Positions 16,390 through 25,665 of a DNA stretch of 64,000 nucleotides are shown in pieces. The stretch is from Leyella stercorea (GTDB taxonomy: Bacteria > Bacteroidota > Bacteroidia > Bacteroidales > Bacteroidaceae). The position numbers and the translations under genes are program-made. The notes beneath the pieces were generated by a model that saw only the letters and a list, made by a program, of their open reading frames with translations, did no database searches and had not been told where the DNA came from. The DNA lies in NCBI RefSeq assembly GCF_021531655.1, contig NZ_JADYUF010000002.1, positions 55,144-119,143 of the forward strand. The letters are read 5' to 3'. The stretch's first letter is position 1. Each line of letters opens with the position of its first letter.

Positions 16390-17601
16390 TTACTTTACGA
16401 CAAGCACGCGTGTCTCGTGCGGCATCACACGTCCCTTCCACTTGGAAGCGTTGCGGGCTATGTCCTTATGCTGCCACACGTCGCGTATAGTGTATTTGCC
16501 GGGAATGCCAAGCCGGGCAAAGTCGGCAGTCAACACCAGAGGCTTGTCAGACGTGTTGAGCAATGCTACGGCGTGAGAGCCGTTGGCAAGCTGGCGCACG
16601 AATATCTGATAGCTCCCGGTCATCACCCTGCGCTCGGCTGCCTTGCCAAGAGGGTCTTGATTGATGGCGATAATCTCCGGATTGAGCAGTATACGACGGT
16701 CGCCCTCCGACACCTTGCGCAGGTCGTTGGTCATGGCGAGAGGCGAAGCCATCATACACCACATGCTCATCTGGGTCTGATACTCGGTCTGGGTGCACCC
16801 TACTCCACCGAGGTCGCTCGACGGGCCACCCTTGCCTCTAAGACCTACTACGAGCATGTCCATATCGGGCCATTGTCCTGGGCGTACATACTTGGCAAGC
16901 GGAGCCGTGATGTTCACTATATCAAGAATACCCATTCCGCCCTGTTTCACTACGTCCTTCCACATATCACGTACATCGTACGTGGTGCGCCACAACTGGC
17001 CGCCTACTTCCTCACACCACTCTTCGCATTGTCGCTGTCCCCACTCGCAGATGCCGAGCGCTATGTTACGGCCCGACTTCTGCAAGGCATTTGCCATGGT
17101 GCGATAACGATGGCGTGCCGTAGCGCTGTCTTCAGGAGCATTGCAGTAGTCGTACTTCAGATAGTCGACGCCCCAAGAAGCGAACGTACGTGCATCCTGC
17201 TCTTCAAATCCCAGACTTGCAGTCCATCCGCCACAGGTGAGCGGAGCGGCATCCGAATATATTCCGAGCTTAAGGCCCTTAGAGTGTACATAGTCGGCAA
17301 GCGCCTTTATGCCATTAGGGAATTTCACGGGGTCGGGAATCATATTGTTGTGACGGTCGCGTCCGCCCTGCCACAGATCATCTATAAAAATGTATTCGTA
17401 GCCGGCGTCGCGGAAGCCGCCTTCCACCATAGCATCGGCAGTCTCACGAATAAGTTGTTCGTTGATGTTGCCTTGAAACAGGTTCCATGTCATCCATCCC
17501 ATAGGAGGAGTCGGAGTAAGCTGGTTGCGTGGTGTGGTCTGTGCCGACGCAAATAGCGACGACAATAGTAAGGCTGAAGAAAGAAGTAGTGATTTTTTCA
17601 T
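16390..17601 (-). CDS. Secreted alpha-galactosidase, glycoside hydrolase family 27
   Basis: 403 residues. Signal peptide MKKSLLLSSALLLSSLFASA cleaved before QTTPRN. The GH27 barrel starts at TPPMGWMTWNLFQGNINEQ; YLKYDYCNAPED carries the catalytic nucleophile Asp and RTTYDVRDMW the acid/base Asp. Other family marks are YEYIFIDDLWQGGRD and LGIYSDAAPLTCGG. A short C-terminal beta-domain ends VMPHETRVLVVK. It releases terminal alpha-galactose in the periplasm or outside the cell. It stands alone, not beside SusC/SusD genes, and shares a palindromic divergent promoter with the next gene. Confidence 0.93.
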   Translation of the reverse strand: MKKSLLLSSALLLSSLFASAQTTPRNQLTPTPPMGWMTWNLFQGNINEQLIRETADAMVEGGFRDAGYEYIFIDDLWQGGRDRHNNMIPDPVKFPNGIKALADYVHSKGLKLGIYSDAAPLTCGGWTASLGFEEQDARTFASWGVDYLKYDYCNAPEDSATARHRYRTMANALQKSGRNIALGICEWGQRQCEEWCEEVGGQLWRTTYDVRDMWKDVVKQGGMGILDIVNITAPLAKYVRPGQWPDMDMLVVGLRGKGGPSSDLGGVGCTQTEYQTQMSMWCMMASPLAMTNDLRKVSEGDRRILLNPEIIAINQDPLGKAAERRVMTGSYQIFVRQLANGSHAVALLNTSDKPLVLTADFARLGIPGKYTIRDVWQHKDIARNASKWKGRVMPHETRVLVVK

Positions 17602-17636
17602 TGCTTTGATTGTTTTATTGCTTATAATAGTTTATT

Positions 17637-17682
17637 TATGTGCAAAGATACACATAAATTTATGTATCTTTGCACATATAAC
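17637..17682. promoter_or_regulatory. Palindromic divergent promoter region
   Basis: ATGTGCAAAGATAC and GTATCTTTGCACAT form an inverted repeat around an AT-rich centre. It contains TATCTTTG on the plus strand (17665-17672) and on the minus strand (17643-17650), so both divergent genes have a -7 box inside the same palindrome. The -33 elements are weak. Confidence 0.5.
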
Positions 17683-17713
17683 TAATTAGAACAATCTTAA
17701 ATAACAATAAAAC

Positions 17714-18148
17714 ATGCACGAACCAATTATTTTTGAAGCCACAGAAGCCAATATTGAGTATCTTGAAAGCATCAATATGCTGCTGCCACAGCTCTCACAA
17801 TCAGCCCAGCCTATGACTATCGAAGCTCTAAACGCTATCATAACATCGCCCGATACCCACCTGCTGCTGTTGGAGGCAGACGGCAAGATAGTTGGAATGT
17901 GCACTCTCGCCGTATACTACGCCCCTACCGGCAGCAAAGCATGGATAGAGGACGTAGTAGTAGACAATAGTATGCGTGGCAAGAAACTCGGCAGACTGCT
18001 GATTGAACATGCTATAGAAGCAGCCCGCAAATACTCACCATGCACACTGATGCTGACATCGCGCCCGGCACGTGTGGCTGCAAATGCCCTGTATCAATCC
18101 GTAGGTTTCGAACCAAAGACAACGAATGTGTACAGGCTGAAAGTATAA
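17714..18148 (+). CDS. GNAT-family N-acetyltransferase
   Basis: 144 residues. The GNAT core is clear: HLLLLEADGKIVGMCTLAVY (strands 2-4), WIEDVVVDNSMRGKKLGRLL with the acetyl-CoA loop (R/Q-x-x-G-x-G/A variant RGKKLG), and ALYQSVGFEPKTTNVYRLKV. It acetylates an amino group of an unknown small molecule or protein. It ends two bases before the convergent permease-nuclease frame. Confidence 0.85.
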   Translation: MHEPIIFEATEANIEYLESINMLLPQLSQSAQPMTIEALNAIITSPDTHLLLLEADGKIVGMCTLAVYYAPTGSKAWIEDVVVDNSMRGKKLGRLLIEHAIEAARKYSPCTLMLTSRPARVAANALYQSVGFEPKTTNVYRLKV

Positions 18149-18150
18149 TA

Positions 18151-19764
18151 TTATAATTCCCAATCGTCGGGATTGCACTCAGCCTCGACCTTCTTCTCTA
18201 TCTTATCGGGAAGTGACGGGAAGAAGTCGATGCCTGTGATTCGCTCCACTTCATAAACCGAGTTGGCATAGTCGCCCTTCGGACGATTGCCATCAGAATT
18301 CTTGTATATAAAGCCGATAGCCTTAGGCTCGCCCTTCATACATAACACCACCTTGAAGAAGGCATCGGGCACTGCCACCTTATTGGCACCTATCGTCTTG
18401 GTCTTGCCTTTATAGAATATCGGTCCACAGACAATGTACAAATCGCCATATTGTTTGGCCCACTTGCGGCAGGCTTGCTCCATTTCGTTCCAATCGCCAC
18501 GATTAAGCGAAGGTGCTTGCGGACATATATTTGTGAAAAGAAACGATTCGTCCATTGCTACTGCGCTCCACTTGTTGTCGCCAGCCGGACACATATGACC
18601 ACGATCATAGCCCGAGCGTACATAGTCGAAGTTGACAGCACGTGGCTCCGGAACGTCCTCGTCCTCATGAAAAGCCGCCCCATTACGCTTTGCTTCACCT
18701 GTCAGTCGGCTTGGCGTAAGATGCCATGCCACCCAGTTGGGCACACGGCGGTCGCTGTTGTAGGATGCGGTATAGCCGGTACGACGGAGTATCTGTTCGG
18801 GCACCAGCTTCAGAGAGGCTGGAATCTCAATGTTGGAATATCCGGAAGCAACGCTCCCGGCTTCATCATTGCCGGTACTGGCTCCAACGTTCTTTTTTAT
18901 CTCAGTAAAAACAGCCTTCTTGCTCTCAGCAACCTTTGCGTCCATGCGCTTCACTATCTGATTGCATGAGCAAAGCGTAGCACAAATGCAGCATAAGACA
19001 AGAACGGATTTCAATCGGTCGTAACCGTCAATAACATAACGTCTTGCTATTGTCAGCGAAACGACGGCTGCCACAACCGACGCTGCAAATACTGCAAGCA
19101 CTACAAGTATCTGAACAGCTGCAGCATCAAAAGCCGATGCTCCACACACCATCATCGTCCACATAAATACCGGAGCCACACCTACAACTGTACCTGCCAT
19201 ACTACGCAGACCTGGCACAAACGATTTCTCCAACGCACGTCTCATTAGATAACCTATTGCCTCAGAACGTGTCGCACCATTGCCTATGAGATAATAGTAC
19301 AGATGGTTGTGATGTCTGAGTCCTGCATAATATGTCGCCAAGGATTGTGCCATAGGGTCGACAATACTGCCCGACAACAACGCCAGCACAGGCAACAAAT
19401 AACGCGTACCGAAACCGTCGCCAATAGCTACGTTGGCAAACAATAATATTGCGGAAGCAAAAAGAACTGCCACCAACATTCCGGCAAATACCGGCAACAG
19501 GAACAATGACAGTTTAAGACGCGCCCTATATACAACAACTATGACTGAATACATCACATAGACCAAAGCTGCCAACAGGCTGAGTGTCAGACTACCTGTT
19601 TGCATAAGATAATACACCGCCACTCCAAGCACACCTACCCGCAACGTCATGCAGCAGAAGGCACGAAGCATGCTCGCCACCATATTTATATGATAGACAT
19701 AAGCTACACACAAGGGAACTAACAGAAACAAGACTCCAAGAGCCAATCCTAATGTCGTTATCAT
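18151..19764 (-). CDS. FetB-like ABC permease fused in frame to a DNA/RNA endonuclease lipoprotein
   Basis: 537 residues in one frame. Residues 1-250 are a FetB/YbbM (UPF0014) permease: several membrane helices, then GLRHHNHLYYYLIGNGATRS and ALEKSFVPGLRSMAGTVVG. Residues 251-537 read as a separate lipoprotein: SVLVLCCICATLCSCNQ is a lipobox, and VRSGYDRGHMCPAGDNKW with TNICPQAPSLNRGDWNEME is the DRGHM active site of the NUC1/EndoG (beta-beta-alpha-metal) nuclease family. At the junction (19011-19016) the minus strand reads GACCGATTGAAATCC; removing one T gives GACCGATGAAATCC, so the permease would end at TGA while ATG starts MKSVLVL. The two are thus probably coupled genes joined by a one-base insertion. 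TTG at 19014 could still start the nuclease. Confidence 0.75.
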   Translation of the reverse strand: MITTLGLALGVLFLLVPLCVAYVYHINMVASMLRAFCCMTLRVGVLGVAVYYLMQTGSLTLSLLAALVYVMYSVIVVVYRARLKLSLFLLPVFAGMLVAVLFASAILLFANVAIGDGFGTRYLLPVLALLSGSIVDPMAQSLATYYAGLRHHNHLYYYLIGNGATRSEAIGYLMRRALEKSFVPGLRSMAGTVVGVAPVFMWTMMVCGASAFDAAAVQILVVLAVFAASVVAAVVSLTIARRYVIDGYDRLKSVLVLCCICATLCSCNQIVKRMDAKVAESKKAVFTEIKKNVGASTGNDEAGSVASGYSNIEIPASLKLVPEQILRRTGYTASYNSDRRVPNWVAWHLTPSRLTGEAKRNGAAFHEDEDVPEPRAVNFDYVRSGYDRGHMCPAGDNKWSAVAMDESFLFTNICPQAPSLNRGDWNEMEQACRKWAKQYGDLYIVCGPIFYKGKTKTIGANKVAVPDAFFKVVLCMKGEPKAIGFIYKNSDGNRPKGDYANSVYEVERITGIDFFPSLPDKIEKKVEAECNPDDWEL

Positions 19765-19816
19765 CGTTATTGTTGTTTATTTGCTATAAATTGTCGTTTG
19801 CTATATATTTTGTTTG

Positions 19817-20428
19817 CTATATATTTTGCTTCTTGTTACATACAGCTGTCACTATAGGGTCGGAAGTGGCAATAACTACTGCCACATCGTCAAACAATGA
19901 GGAAGCCAGATAATCGGCAACAAGTCGGCTGCCCGCTTCATCCTGCTGCGAAGTGGGGTTGTCGAGCAAAGCTATCGGCCTACCGTCCATAACCGTAACG
20001 GCAAGAGCGGCACGCTGAGCCGTGGATGCATCAATCGAGGCAAAGGCTCTGTGCAGGCAATCCGTTTCCACACCGAGAAGCTGCAGATGACGCTCGGCTT
20101 CTTTCGACGAGTATTTGCTGTCGCCCGTCAATATGCTCTTTGCCAACTGCTCAACGGTTATGTCTTCGAAATCAATGTTATTGGGAAGATACGAAATATA
20201 ACGTCTGTAACAGGCTGCTACAGACGGCAATACGGGTTCGCCGTCAATACTTGCCCAACCGCTGCACAAACGTCGCATGCCAAGCATTGCCTGCAAGGTC
20301 ATGGTCAGACTCTTATAATCGGAAGACACAAGCGCCAGACGGTCGCCTGCGCCTGCAAGGAAAGACAAATCGGAGAATATCTGACTGTCCTTGTATTTCA
20401 TTCCGGCTTTGTATAGTTCTATATTCAT
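19817..20428 (-). CDS. Degenerate ABC ATPase partner of the FetB-like permease
   Basis: 203 residues with the ABC fold (MNIELYKAGMKYKDSQIFSD, YLPNNIDFEDITVEQLA). Catalytic motifs are eroded: Walker A is LALVSSDYKSLTM (no GxxGxG before KS), the signature is IDASTAQRAA rather than LSGGQ, and Walker B is IALLDNPTS with Asn for the catalytic Glu. By position it pairs with the permease downstream (52-base gap). It may bind but not hydrolyse ATP, or the transporter may be decaying; the frame itself is intact. Confidence 0.7.
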   Translation of the reverse strand: MNIELYKAGMKYKDSQIFSDLSFLAGAGDRLALVSSDYKSLTMTLQAMLGMRRLCSGWASIDGEPVLPSVAACYRRYISYLPNNIDFEDITVEQLAKSILTGDSKYSSKEAERHLQLLGVETDCLHRAFASIDASTAQRAALAVTVMDGRPIALLDNPTSQQDEAGSRLVADYLASSLFDDVAVVIATSDPIVTAVCNKKQNI

Positions 20429-20443
20429 TGTTCTGCTTCCTTT

Positions 20444-20656
20444 CTACTTATCGCGCATGTCGCTCAGAATCTGCAACATATCAGCCCGCTCCTCACTCAG
20501 TTTGCCAAGCTTGCCACACTTCTTGTTATACTTCCACCAATTAAGAAGTCCACGGTTTTCAACCTTCTTCTTGTCGGGCAGATGACCATGCGCCAATATG
20601 TATTCCTTCAACGCAAGATAGTTGGCATTCCATTTTTCTTCGTTTCTTGATGTCAT
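20444..20656 (-). CDS. Small protein with a helicase-associated-like domain
   Basis: 70 residues. LALKEYILAHGHLPDKKKVE, then LLNWWKYNKKCGKLGKLSEE and MLQILSDM fit the helicase-associated (HA) repeat pattern: a helix, a HGH/P turn, a W-rich helix and a basic GKL-S/T-E-E helix. Such modules occur at helicase C-termini; a similar one ends RecQ at 10.6 kb. Here it stands alone, 15 bases before the ABC ATPase gene and in the same direction. Probably nucleic-acid binding; function otherwise unknown. Confidence 0.6.
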   Translation of the reverse strand: MTSRNEEKWNANYLALKEYILAHGHLPDKKKVENRGLLNWWKYNKKCGKLGKLSEERADMLQILSDMRDK

Positions 20657-20689
20657 AAGCTTATATGAATTTTAACGATAAACACAAAC

Positions 20690-20731
20690 GCGGATGCTTC
20701 AAAAACCCTTTCGCATTTTTGAAACACCCGC
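20690..20731 (-). terminator. Hairpin downstream of secA
   Basis: GCGGATGCTTCAAAAA (20690-20705) pairs with TTTTTGAAACACCCGC (20716-20731), one bulge. It follows the secA stop on the minus strand and precedes the small HA-domain gene. Confidence 0.65.
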
Positions 20732-20785
20732 ATTTATTATAATCATAAAGTGATCCATCATCACTTTAATCAGACAAAAACAAGT

Positions 20786-23700
20786 TTAGACAAGTCCCTT
20801 ACCGTGGCAGTTCTTGAACTTCTTGCCACTTCCACAAGGACAAGGATCGTTGCGTCCAGGCATCTTATCCTTAACAAGCGGAGTGTGATTCTCGCTTATG
20901 TTCTCACGTGTATCGTGATTGGCGGCGGCACGCTGCTGCTCGTTGTCAAGGTCTACCTTCTCTTCGGTATAGTTCTGACGCTGTGTGTGCTCCTCGGGAG
21001 CTGCCTCACGAACCTCATCCTGTCGCTGCATTTCAGGTATCTGTCCACGTGTGAGGATGCTGCAGATACGGTTGTTCATATCGTTAACCATCGAGTCGAA
21101 CAACTTGGCGCTCTCAAGCTTGAAGATGAGCAACGGATCCTTCTGCTCGTATGAAGCGTTCTGCACACTATGACGCAGCTCGTCAAGCAGACGCAGGTTC
21201 TCCTTCCATGCATCGTCGATGATGTGCAGCATTATCACGCGTTCAAACTGCTTTACAACGTCCTTTGCCTCTGTGCGGTAAGCCTCCTTGAGATTGCAAG
21301 GAATATTGTATACACGCTTGCCGTCGGTGATAGGCACCATGATGCGCTCATATATTGCACCCTGGTTCTCCTCTACCTCCTTGATGATAGGCCAAGCAAC
21401 ACTCTCGATACGGTCGGTCTTGCGCTTGAATGTAGCCATTGTGCTCTGGAAGGCGCGCTCCTCAAGGTCTTCACGCTTTGCATTGTCAAACTCTTCCTCG
21501 CTGAACGGACACTCCATAGCCAGAATCTTAAGGAACTGCTCGCGGCATCCCTCATAGTCGTTCTGCTCAACGATATTGACAACACGGTCCCAGATAACGT
21601 TTGTTATATCCATACCGATACGCTCGCCCATAAGAGCATGGCGACGCTTCTCGTATATTACAGTACGCTGCTTGTTCATCACGTCATCGTACTCAAGCAA
21701 GTGCTTACGTATACCGAAGTTGTTCTCCTCAACCTTCTTCTGAGCACGCTCGATGCTCTTCGAAATCATCGGGTTCTCAATACGGTCGCCCTCCTTGAAT
21801 CCGAGGCGGTCCATAAGGCTTGCAATACGCTCTGAAGCGAACAGACGCATAAGCTTGTCCTCCAACGACACGTAGAATACAGAGCTACCCGGGTCGCCCT
21901 GACGACCTGCACGACCACGAAGCTGACGGTCTACACGGCGGCTCTCATGACGTTCTGTACCGATGATGGCAAGACCGCCTGCTGCCTTAACCTCAGGAGT
22001 AAGCTTGATGTCGGTACCACGACCTGCCATGTTGGTGGCAATAGTCACGGCACCCAACATGCGCTCCTCGAAGTGCTTTGTTCCGTCTTCGCCTACAATC
22101 TCAGCCATTCCCTTAGTGCTGCGTCCTGCCTCAGCCACGATGTCAGCCTCCTTCTTGTGAAGCTTGGCATTAAGCACCTGATGCGGAATCTTGCGCATAT
22201 TGAGCATCTTAGAGATAAGCTCAGAGATTTCTACAGATGTAGTACCTACAAGAACCGGACGTCCGCTATTGCGCATCTCTACAATCTCGTCGATTACAGC
22301 CGAATACTTCTCACGTGCTGTCTTGTACACACGGTCGTCGAGGTCCTTACGCAGAATAGGACGGTTGGTAGGAATCTCTACTACGTCAAGCTTATAGATG
22401 TCCCAGAACTCGCCTGCCTCGGTAGAGGCTGTACCGGTCATACCCGAAAGCTTGTGGTACATACGGAAGTAGTTCTGGAGTGTGATTGTTGCGAAAGTCT
22501 GTGTTGCAGCCTCTACTCTAACGTGCTCCTTAGCCTCAACAGCCTGATGCAAGCCGTCGCTCCAACGACGACCTTCCATAATACGGCCTGTCTGCTCGTC
22601 GACAATCTTCACCTCACCATCCATAACGACATATTCGTCGTCCTTATTGAACATGGTGTATGCCTTAAGAAGCTGCTGGAGAGTATGTACACGCTCCGAC
22701 TGAACTGCATAGTGATTGAGCAAGTCGTCCTTCTTGTCAAGACGCTGCTGGTCGTCAAGATCCTTCTCGTTCTCAAGAGCCGACAGTTCTGAAGTGATGT
22801 CAGGAAGCACGAAGAGCTCCTTGTCCTGTACCTGGTTGGCAAGCCACTCTGTACCTTTATCTGTAAGGTCGCAGCTGTTCAACTTCTCGTCAACTACGAA
22901 ATAGAGAGGCTCAACACATTCCGGCATACGACGGTTGTTGTTCTCCATATAGTACTCCTCGGTCTTGAGCATTCCTGCCTTGATACCTTCCTCTGAAAGG
23001 TACTTGATAAGCGGCTTGTTCTTTGGAAGAGCCTTGTGTGAACGGTAGAGAGCGAGGAATCCCTCGTCAAGTTTCTTCTGGTCGTTGGTCTTCTGACCCT
23101 CGGCTATAAGCTGCTTAGCCTCAGCAAGATACTGGGTAGCGAGCTTGCGCTGTACGTCTACAAGACGCTCTACCAGCGGCTGATACTCCTCAAACATCTG
23201 GTCGTCGCCCTTGGCTACCGGACCTGAGATGATAAGCGGAGTACGTGCATCGTCAATAAGCACAGAGTCAACCTCATCGACAATAGCATAGTTGTGCTTG
23301 CGCTGAACGAGGTCGGTAGGCGAGATTGCCATATTATCACGCAGGTAGTCAAAACCGAACTCATTGTTTGTACCGAAAGTAATATCGGCCATATATGCCT
23401 TGCGACGCTCGGGTGAGTTAGGACGATGCTTGTCGATGCAGTCTACCGAAAGACCGTTAAACATGTAGAGAGGTCCCATCCACTCAGAGTCACGCTTGGC
23501 AAGGTAGTCGTTTACAGTAACGACGTGTACGCCATTGCCTGTAAGGGCGTTGAGGAATACAGGGAGTGTAGCCACAAGGGTCTTACCTTCACCTGTTGCC
23601 ATCTCGGCAATCTTACCCTGATGCAGAACGATACCACCGAAAATCTGTACATCATAATGCACCATTTCCCACTTGAGGTCGTTGCCACCAGCTGTCCAAT

Positions 23701-24175
23701 GGTTGTGATAGATGGCATTGTCGCCATCGATTGTTATAAAGTCGTTCTTTGGGTCGGCAGCAAGCTCGCGGTCGAAATCAGTAGCAGAAACGACTGTTTC
23801 CTCATTCTCGGCAAAGCGGCGTGCCGTATCCTTTACAATAGCAAAGGCTACAGGCATAATCTCGTCGAGTGCCTTCTCGTAGATTTCCAGAACTTCCTTC
23901 TCAAGCTTGTCGATAGCATTGAATATGCTTTCGCGCTCATCAATCGGAGTCTCCTCAATCTTTGCCTTCAACTCTGCAATCTTAGCTTTCTGCTCGTTGG
24001 CAGAATCCTGCACATACTTCTGCAGCTGTTTTGTACGCGCACGCAGTTCATCATTGCTCAGCGCTTTTATCTCCGGATAAGCGGCCTTTACTTTCTCTAC
24101 AAGGGGCTGAATCAGCTTCATGTCCTTTGACGACTTGTTGCCGAACAATGATTGTAATAATTTGTTGAAATTCAT
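20786..24175 (-). CDS. secA: Preprotein translocase ATPase SecA
   Basis: 1129 residues, the long Bacteroidota form. [20 protein letters not shown] is Walker [21 protein letters not shown]alker [15 protein letters not shown] and [20 protein letters not shown] belong to the second nucleotide-binding fold. The C-terminus [20 protein letters not shown] is the zinc-binding SecB/lipid contact motif. SecA drives secretory proteins through SecYEG. An internal insertion (about 370-480) is typical of the phylum. Transcribed alone, with a hairpin after it. Confidence 0.97.
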   Translation of the reverse strand: MNFNKLLQSLFGNKSSKDMKLIQPLVEKVKAAYPEIKALSNDELRARTKQLQKYVQDSANEQKAKIAELKAKIEETPIDERESIFNAIDKLEKEVLEIYEKALDEIMPVAFAIVKDTARRFAENEETVVSATDFDRELAADPKNDFITIDGDNAIYHNHWTAGGNDLKWEMVHYDVQIFGGIVLHQGKIAEMATGEGKTLVATLPVFLNALTGNGVHVVTVNDYLAKRDSEWMGPLYMFNGLSVDCIDKHRPNSPERRKAYMADITFGTNNEFGFDYLRDNMAISPTDLVQRKHNYAIVDEVDSVLIDDARTPLIISGPVAKGDDQMFEEYQPLVERLVDVQRKLATQYLAEAKQLIAEGQKTNDQKKLDEGFLALYRSHKALPKNKPLIKYLSEEGIKAGMLKTEEYYMENNNRRMPECVEPLYFVVDEKLNSCDLTDKGTEWLANQVQDKELFVLPDITSELSALENEKDLDDQQRLDKKDDLLNHYAVQSERVHTLQQLLKAYTMFNKDDEYVVMDGEVKIVDEQTGRIMEGRRWSDGLHQAVEAKEHVRVEAATQTFATITLQNYFRMYHKLSGMTGTASTEAGEFWDIYKLDVVEIPTNRPILRKDLDDRVYKTAREKYSAVIDEIVEMRNSGRPVLVGTTSVEISELISKMLNMRKIPHQVLNAKLHKKEADIVAEAGRSTKGMAEIVGEDGTKHFEERMLGAVTIATNMAGRGTDIKLTPEVKAAGGLAIIGTERHESRRVDRQLRGRAGRQGDPGSSVFYVSLEDKLMRLFASERIASLMDRLGFKEGDRIENPMISKSIERAQKKVEENNFGIRKHLLEYDDVMNKQRTVIYEKRRHALMGERIGMDITNVIWDRVVNIVEQNDYEGCREQFLKILAMECPFSEEEFDNAKREDLEERAFQSTMATFKRKTDRIESVAWPIIKEVEENQGAIYERIMVPITDGKRVYNIPCNLKEAYRTEAKDVVKQFERVIMLHIIDDAWKENLRLLDELRHSVQNASYEQKDPLLIFKLESAKLFDSMVNDMNNRICSILTRGQIPEMQRQDEVREAAPEEHTQRQNYTEEKVDLDNEQQRAAANHDTRENISENHTPLVKDKMPGRNDPCPCGSGKKFKNCHGKGLV

Positions 24176-24312
24176 TTTATATTTTGCTTTTATTTTATGC
24201 TTGTTACGATTATTGGGTGTAAAATTACAAAAAAAAATCCGAACAGCACCAAAATAGGCTCCTTTAACGCCTACAAAGATGCCATTTTACCATAACAGAA
24301 GCCTCACACAGG

Positions 24313-25665
24313 CTACTGCAACGGCTCTGACGAACAAGCATTCGGGGCGCGTATACGTATCGCTTTGGCTACGGTTGGAGCTATACGGTCCACCGTGGCT
24401 TGGGTTGTGACACGTCCTGGCTTAACTCCCGCACCATACATTATTATAGGGAATGGAATGAAAGCCGCACGCGAGAAATAGTTTTCATGACTGTCTTCAT
24501 TGAGTATCTGCCATCCTGGGGCTGTCTCTATGACAAGGTCGCCGCTGACAGACGGATTGTACGGACTGGTGGACACATTGCGCACGCCAGCAGTCTGCAC
24601 AAGCAATTCTTTCGACCTGGTAATCACGTCAGTAAAGCTGATATGACGCTGCTCTATAAGCTTACGGTCGAGATAGATTTGATTATGGAAGCATGTTTCT
24701 ACATATTTCGCTTGGCCATAAACAGCGCCAAGATACATATTCAGCAGATTGGCTGTACGATTTATATAGAATGTGCCTGAAGGGATGCGGAATCGCTGGT
24801 AATCCACGGGCTGCTCATCAGTGTAGCCTGTACTTGTAAGTACAAACATCACCTTGTCGCTGCCCACCTTGTCTTCGATACGCTTAATGAGCGAAGCAAG
24901 TGTACGGTCGAGCTTTACATAGATTATTTCCATTTCCGACTGCCATACAGTAGGGTCGGTACCTTTGGCTGAGAGCGTAACTGACAGCATATCAGTAATG
25001 TTGTCACGTCCCATAGCCATATCGTTTACACAAGCCACCGAAAGATCGGCAACGCCATCATTGTCGCCTGTAGCACGTCTCTGCATGGTGTTGTTGTAGG
25101 TGCGGACAAGTGCCTGAGCACCCTTTGAGTAATAACCTGACGTAGCCCATTGGCCTGTCTTGTCATTCACCCAGAAAGCACCGTCAGCAGCATGGCCTGC
25201 CGACAACACAGCGGCATCCTTAACCGGGGCTACCGAATAGACAATGGCAGCACCCTTTGTAGAGATTTTCAACTCATCGGCAACTGTCGATGTAGCCATA
25301 TTGTGCGGTGAAGTGCCGAATTCCTTGTCATCGGTACAGAACACCGGACGCAACGTATTACGGTCGAGCCACTGTGTTGCAACGATATTGTTGTAATGCG
25401 GTGTCGTTCCTGTAGCTATCGACGCAATAGCCGAAGCCCTGTCTACCGGTGCAAACGGATAGCTCGCTGCATCATACACACGACCATGTTCGAGCAGCTT
25501 GCGGAAACCGCCGTCACCATATAGTGGTGCGAAATGCTCAATATAGTCGGTACGAAGCTGGTCGACAGTTATATTGACGACAAGACGTGGTGCAGGCTGC
25601 AAAGTCTGCGCTTGCATATCCGCTCCTGACAATACCGCCAAAAACAATATAGTGGATAATTTCAT
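24313..25665 (-). CDS. Alkaline-phosphatase-superfamily protein lacking catalytic residues
   Basis: 450 residues with a signal peptide (MKLSTILFLAVLSGADMQAQ). The fold resembles PafA-type phosphatases: RLVVNITVDQLRTDYIEHFA at the start and a PTVAKAIRIRAPNAC end. The catalytic sites differ: the segment that should hold the Thr/Ser nucleophile (TxPGH) reads VDRASAIASIATGTTP; the metal-binding TADHG is VLTSTGYTDE; the late DTHVP ligand region is SRAAFIPFP. Only the first Asp (VDQL) remains. It is therefore probably a periplasmic pseudo-enzyme. Its start overlaps the stop of the DUF4105 gene by four bases, implying a joint role. Confidence 0.78.
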   Translation of the reverse strand: MKLSTILFLAVLSGADMQAQTLQPAPRLVVNITVDQLRTDYIEHFAPLYGDGGFRKLLEHGRVYDAASYPFAPVDRASAIASIATGTTPHYNNIVATQWLDRNTLRPVFCTDDKEFGTSPHNMATSTVADELKISTKGAAIVYSVAPVKDAAVLSAGHAADGAFWVNDKTGQWATSGYYSKGAQALVRTYNNTMQRRATGDNDGVADLSVACVNDMAMGRDNITDMLSVTLSAKGTDPTVWQSEMEIIYVKLDRTLASLIKRIEDKVGSDKVMFVLTSTGYTDEQPVDYQRFRIPSGTFYINRTANLLNMYLGAVYGQAKYVETCFHNQIYLDRKLIEQRHISFTDVITRSKELLVQTAGVRNVSTSPYNPSVSGDLVIETAPGWQILNEDSHENYFSRAAFIPFPIIMYGAGVKPGRVTTQATVDRIAPTVAKAIRIRAPNACSSEPLQ

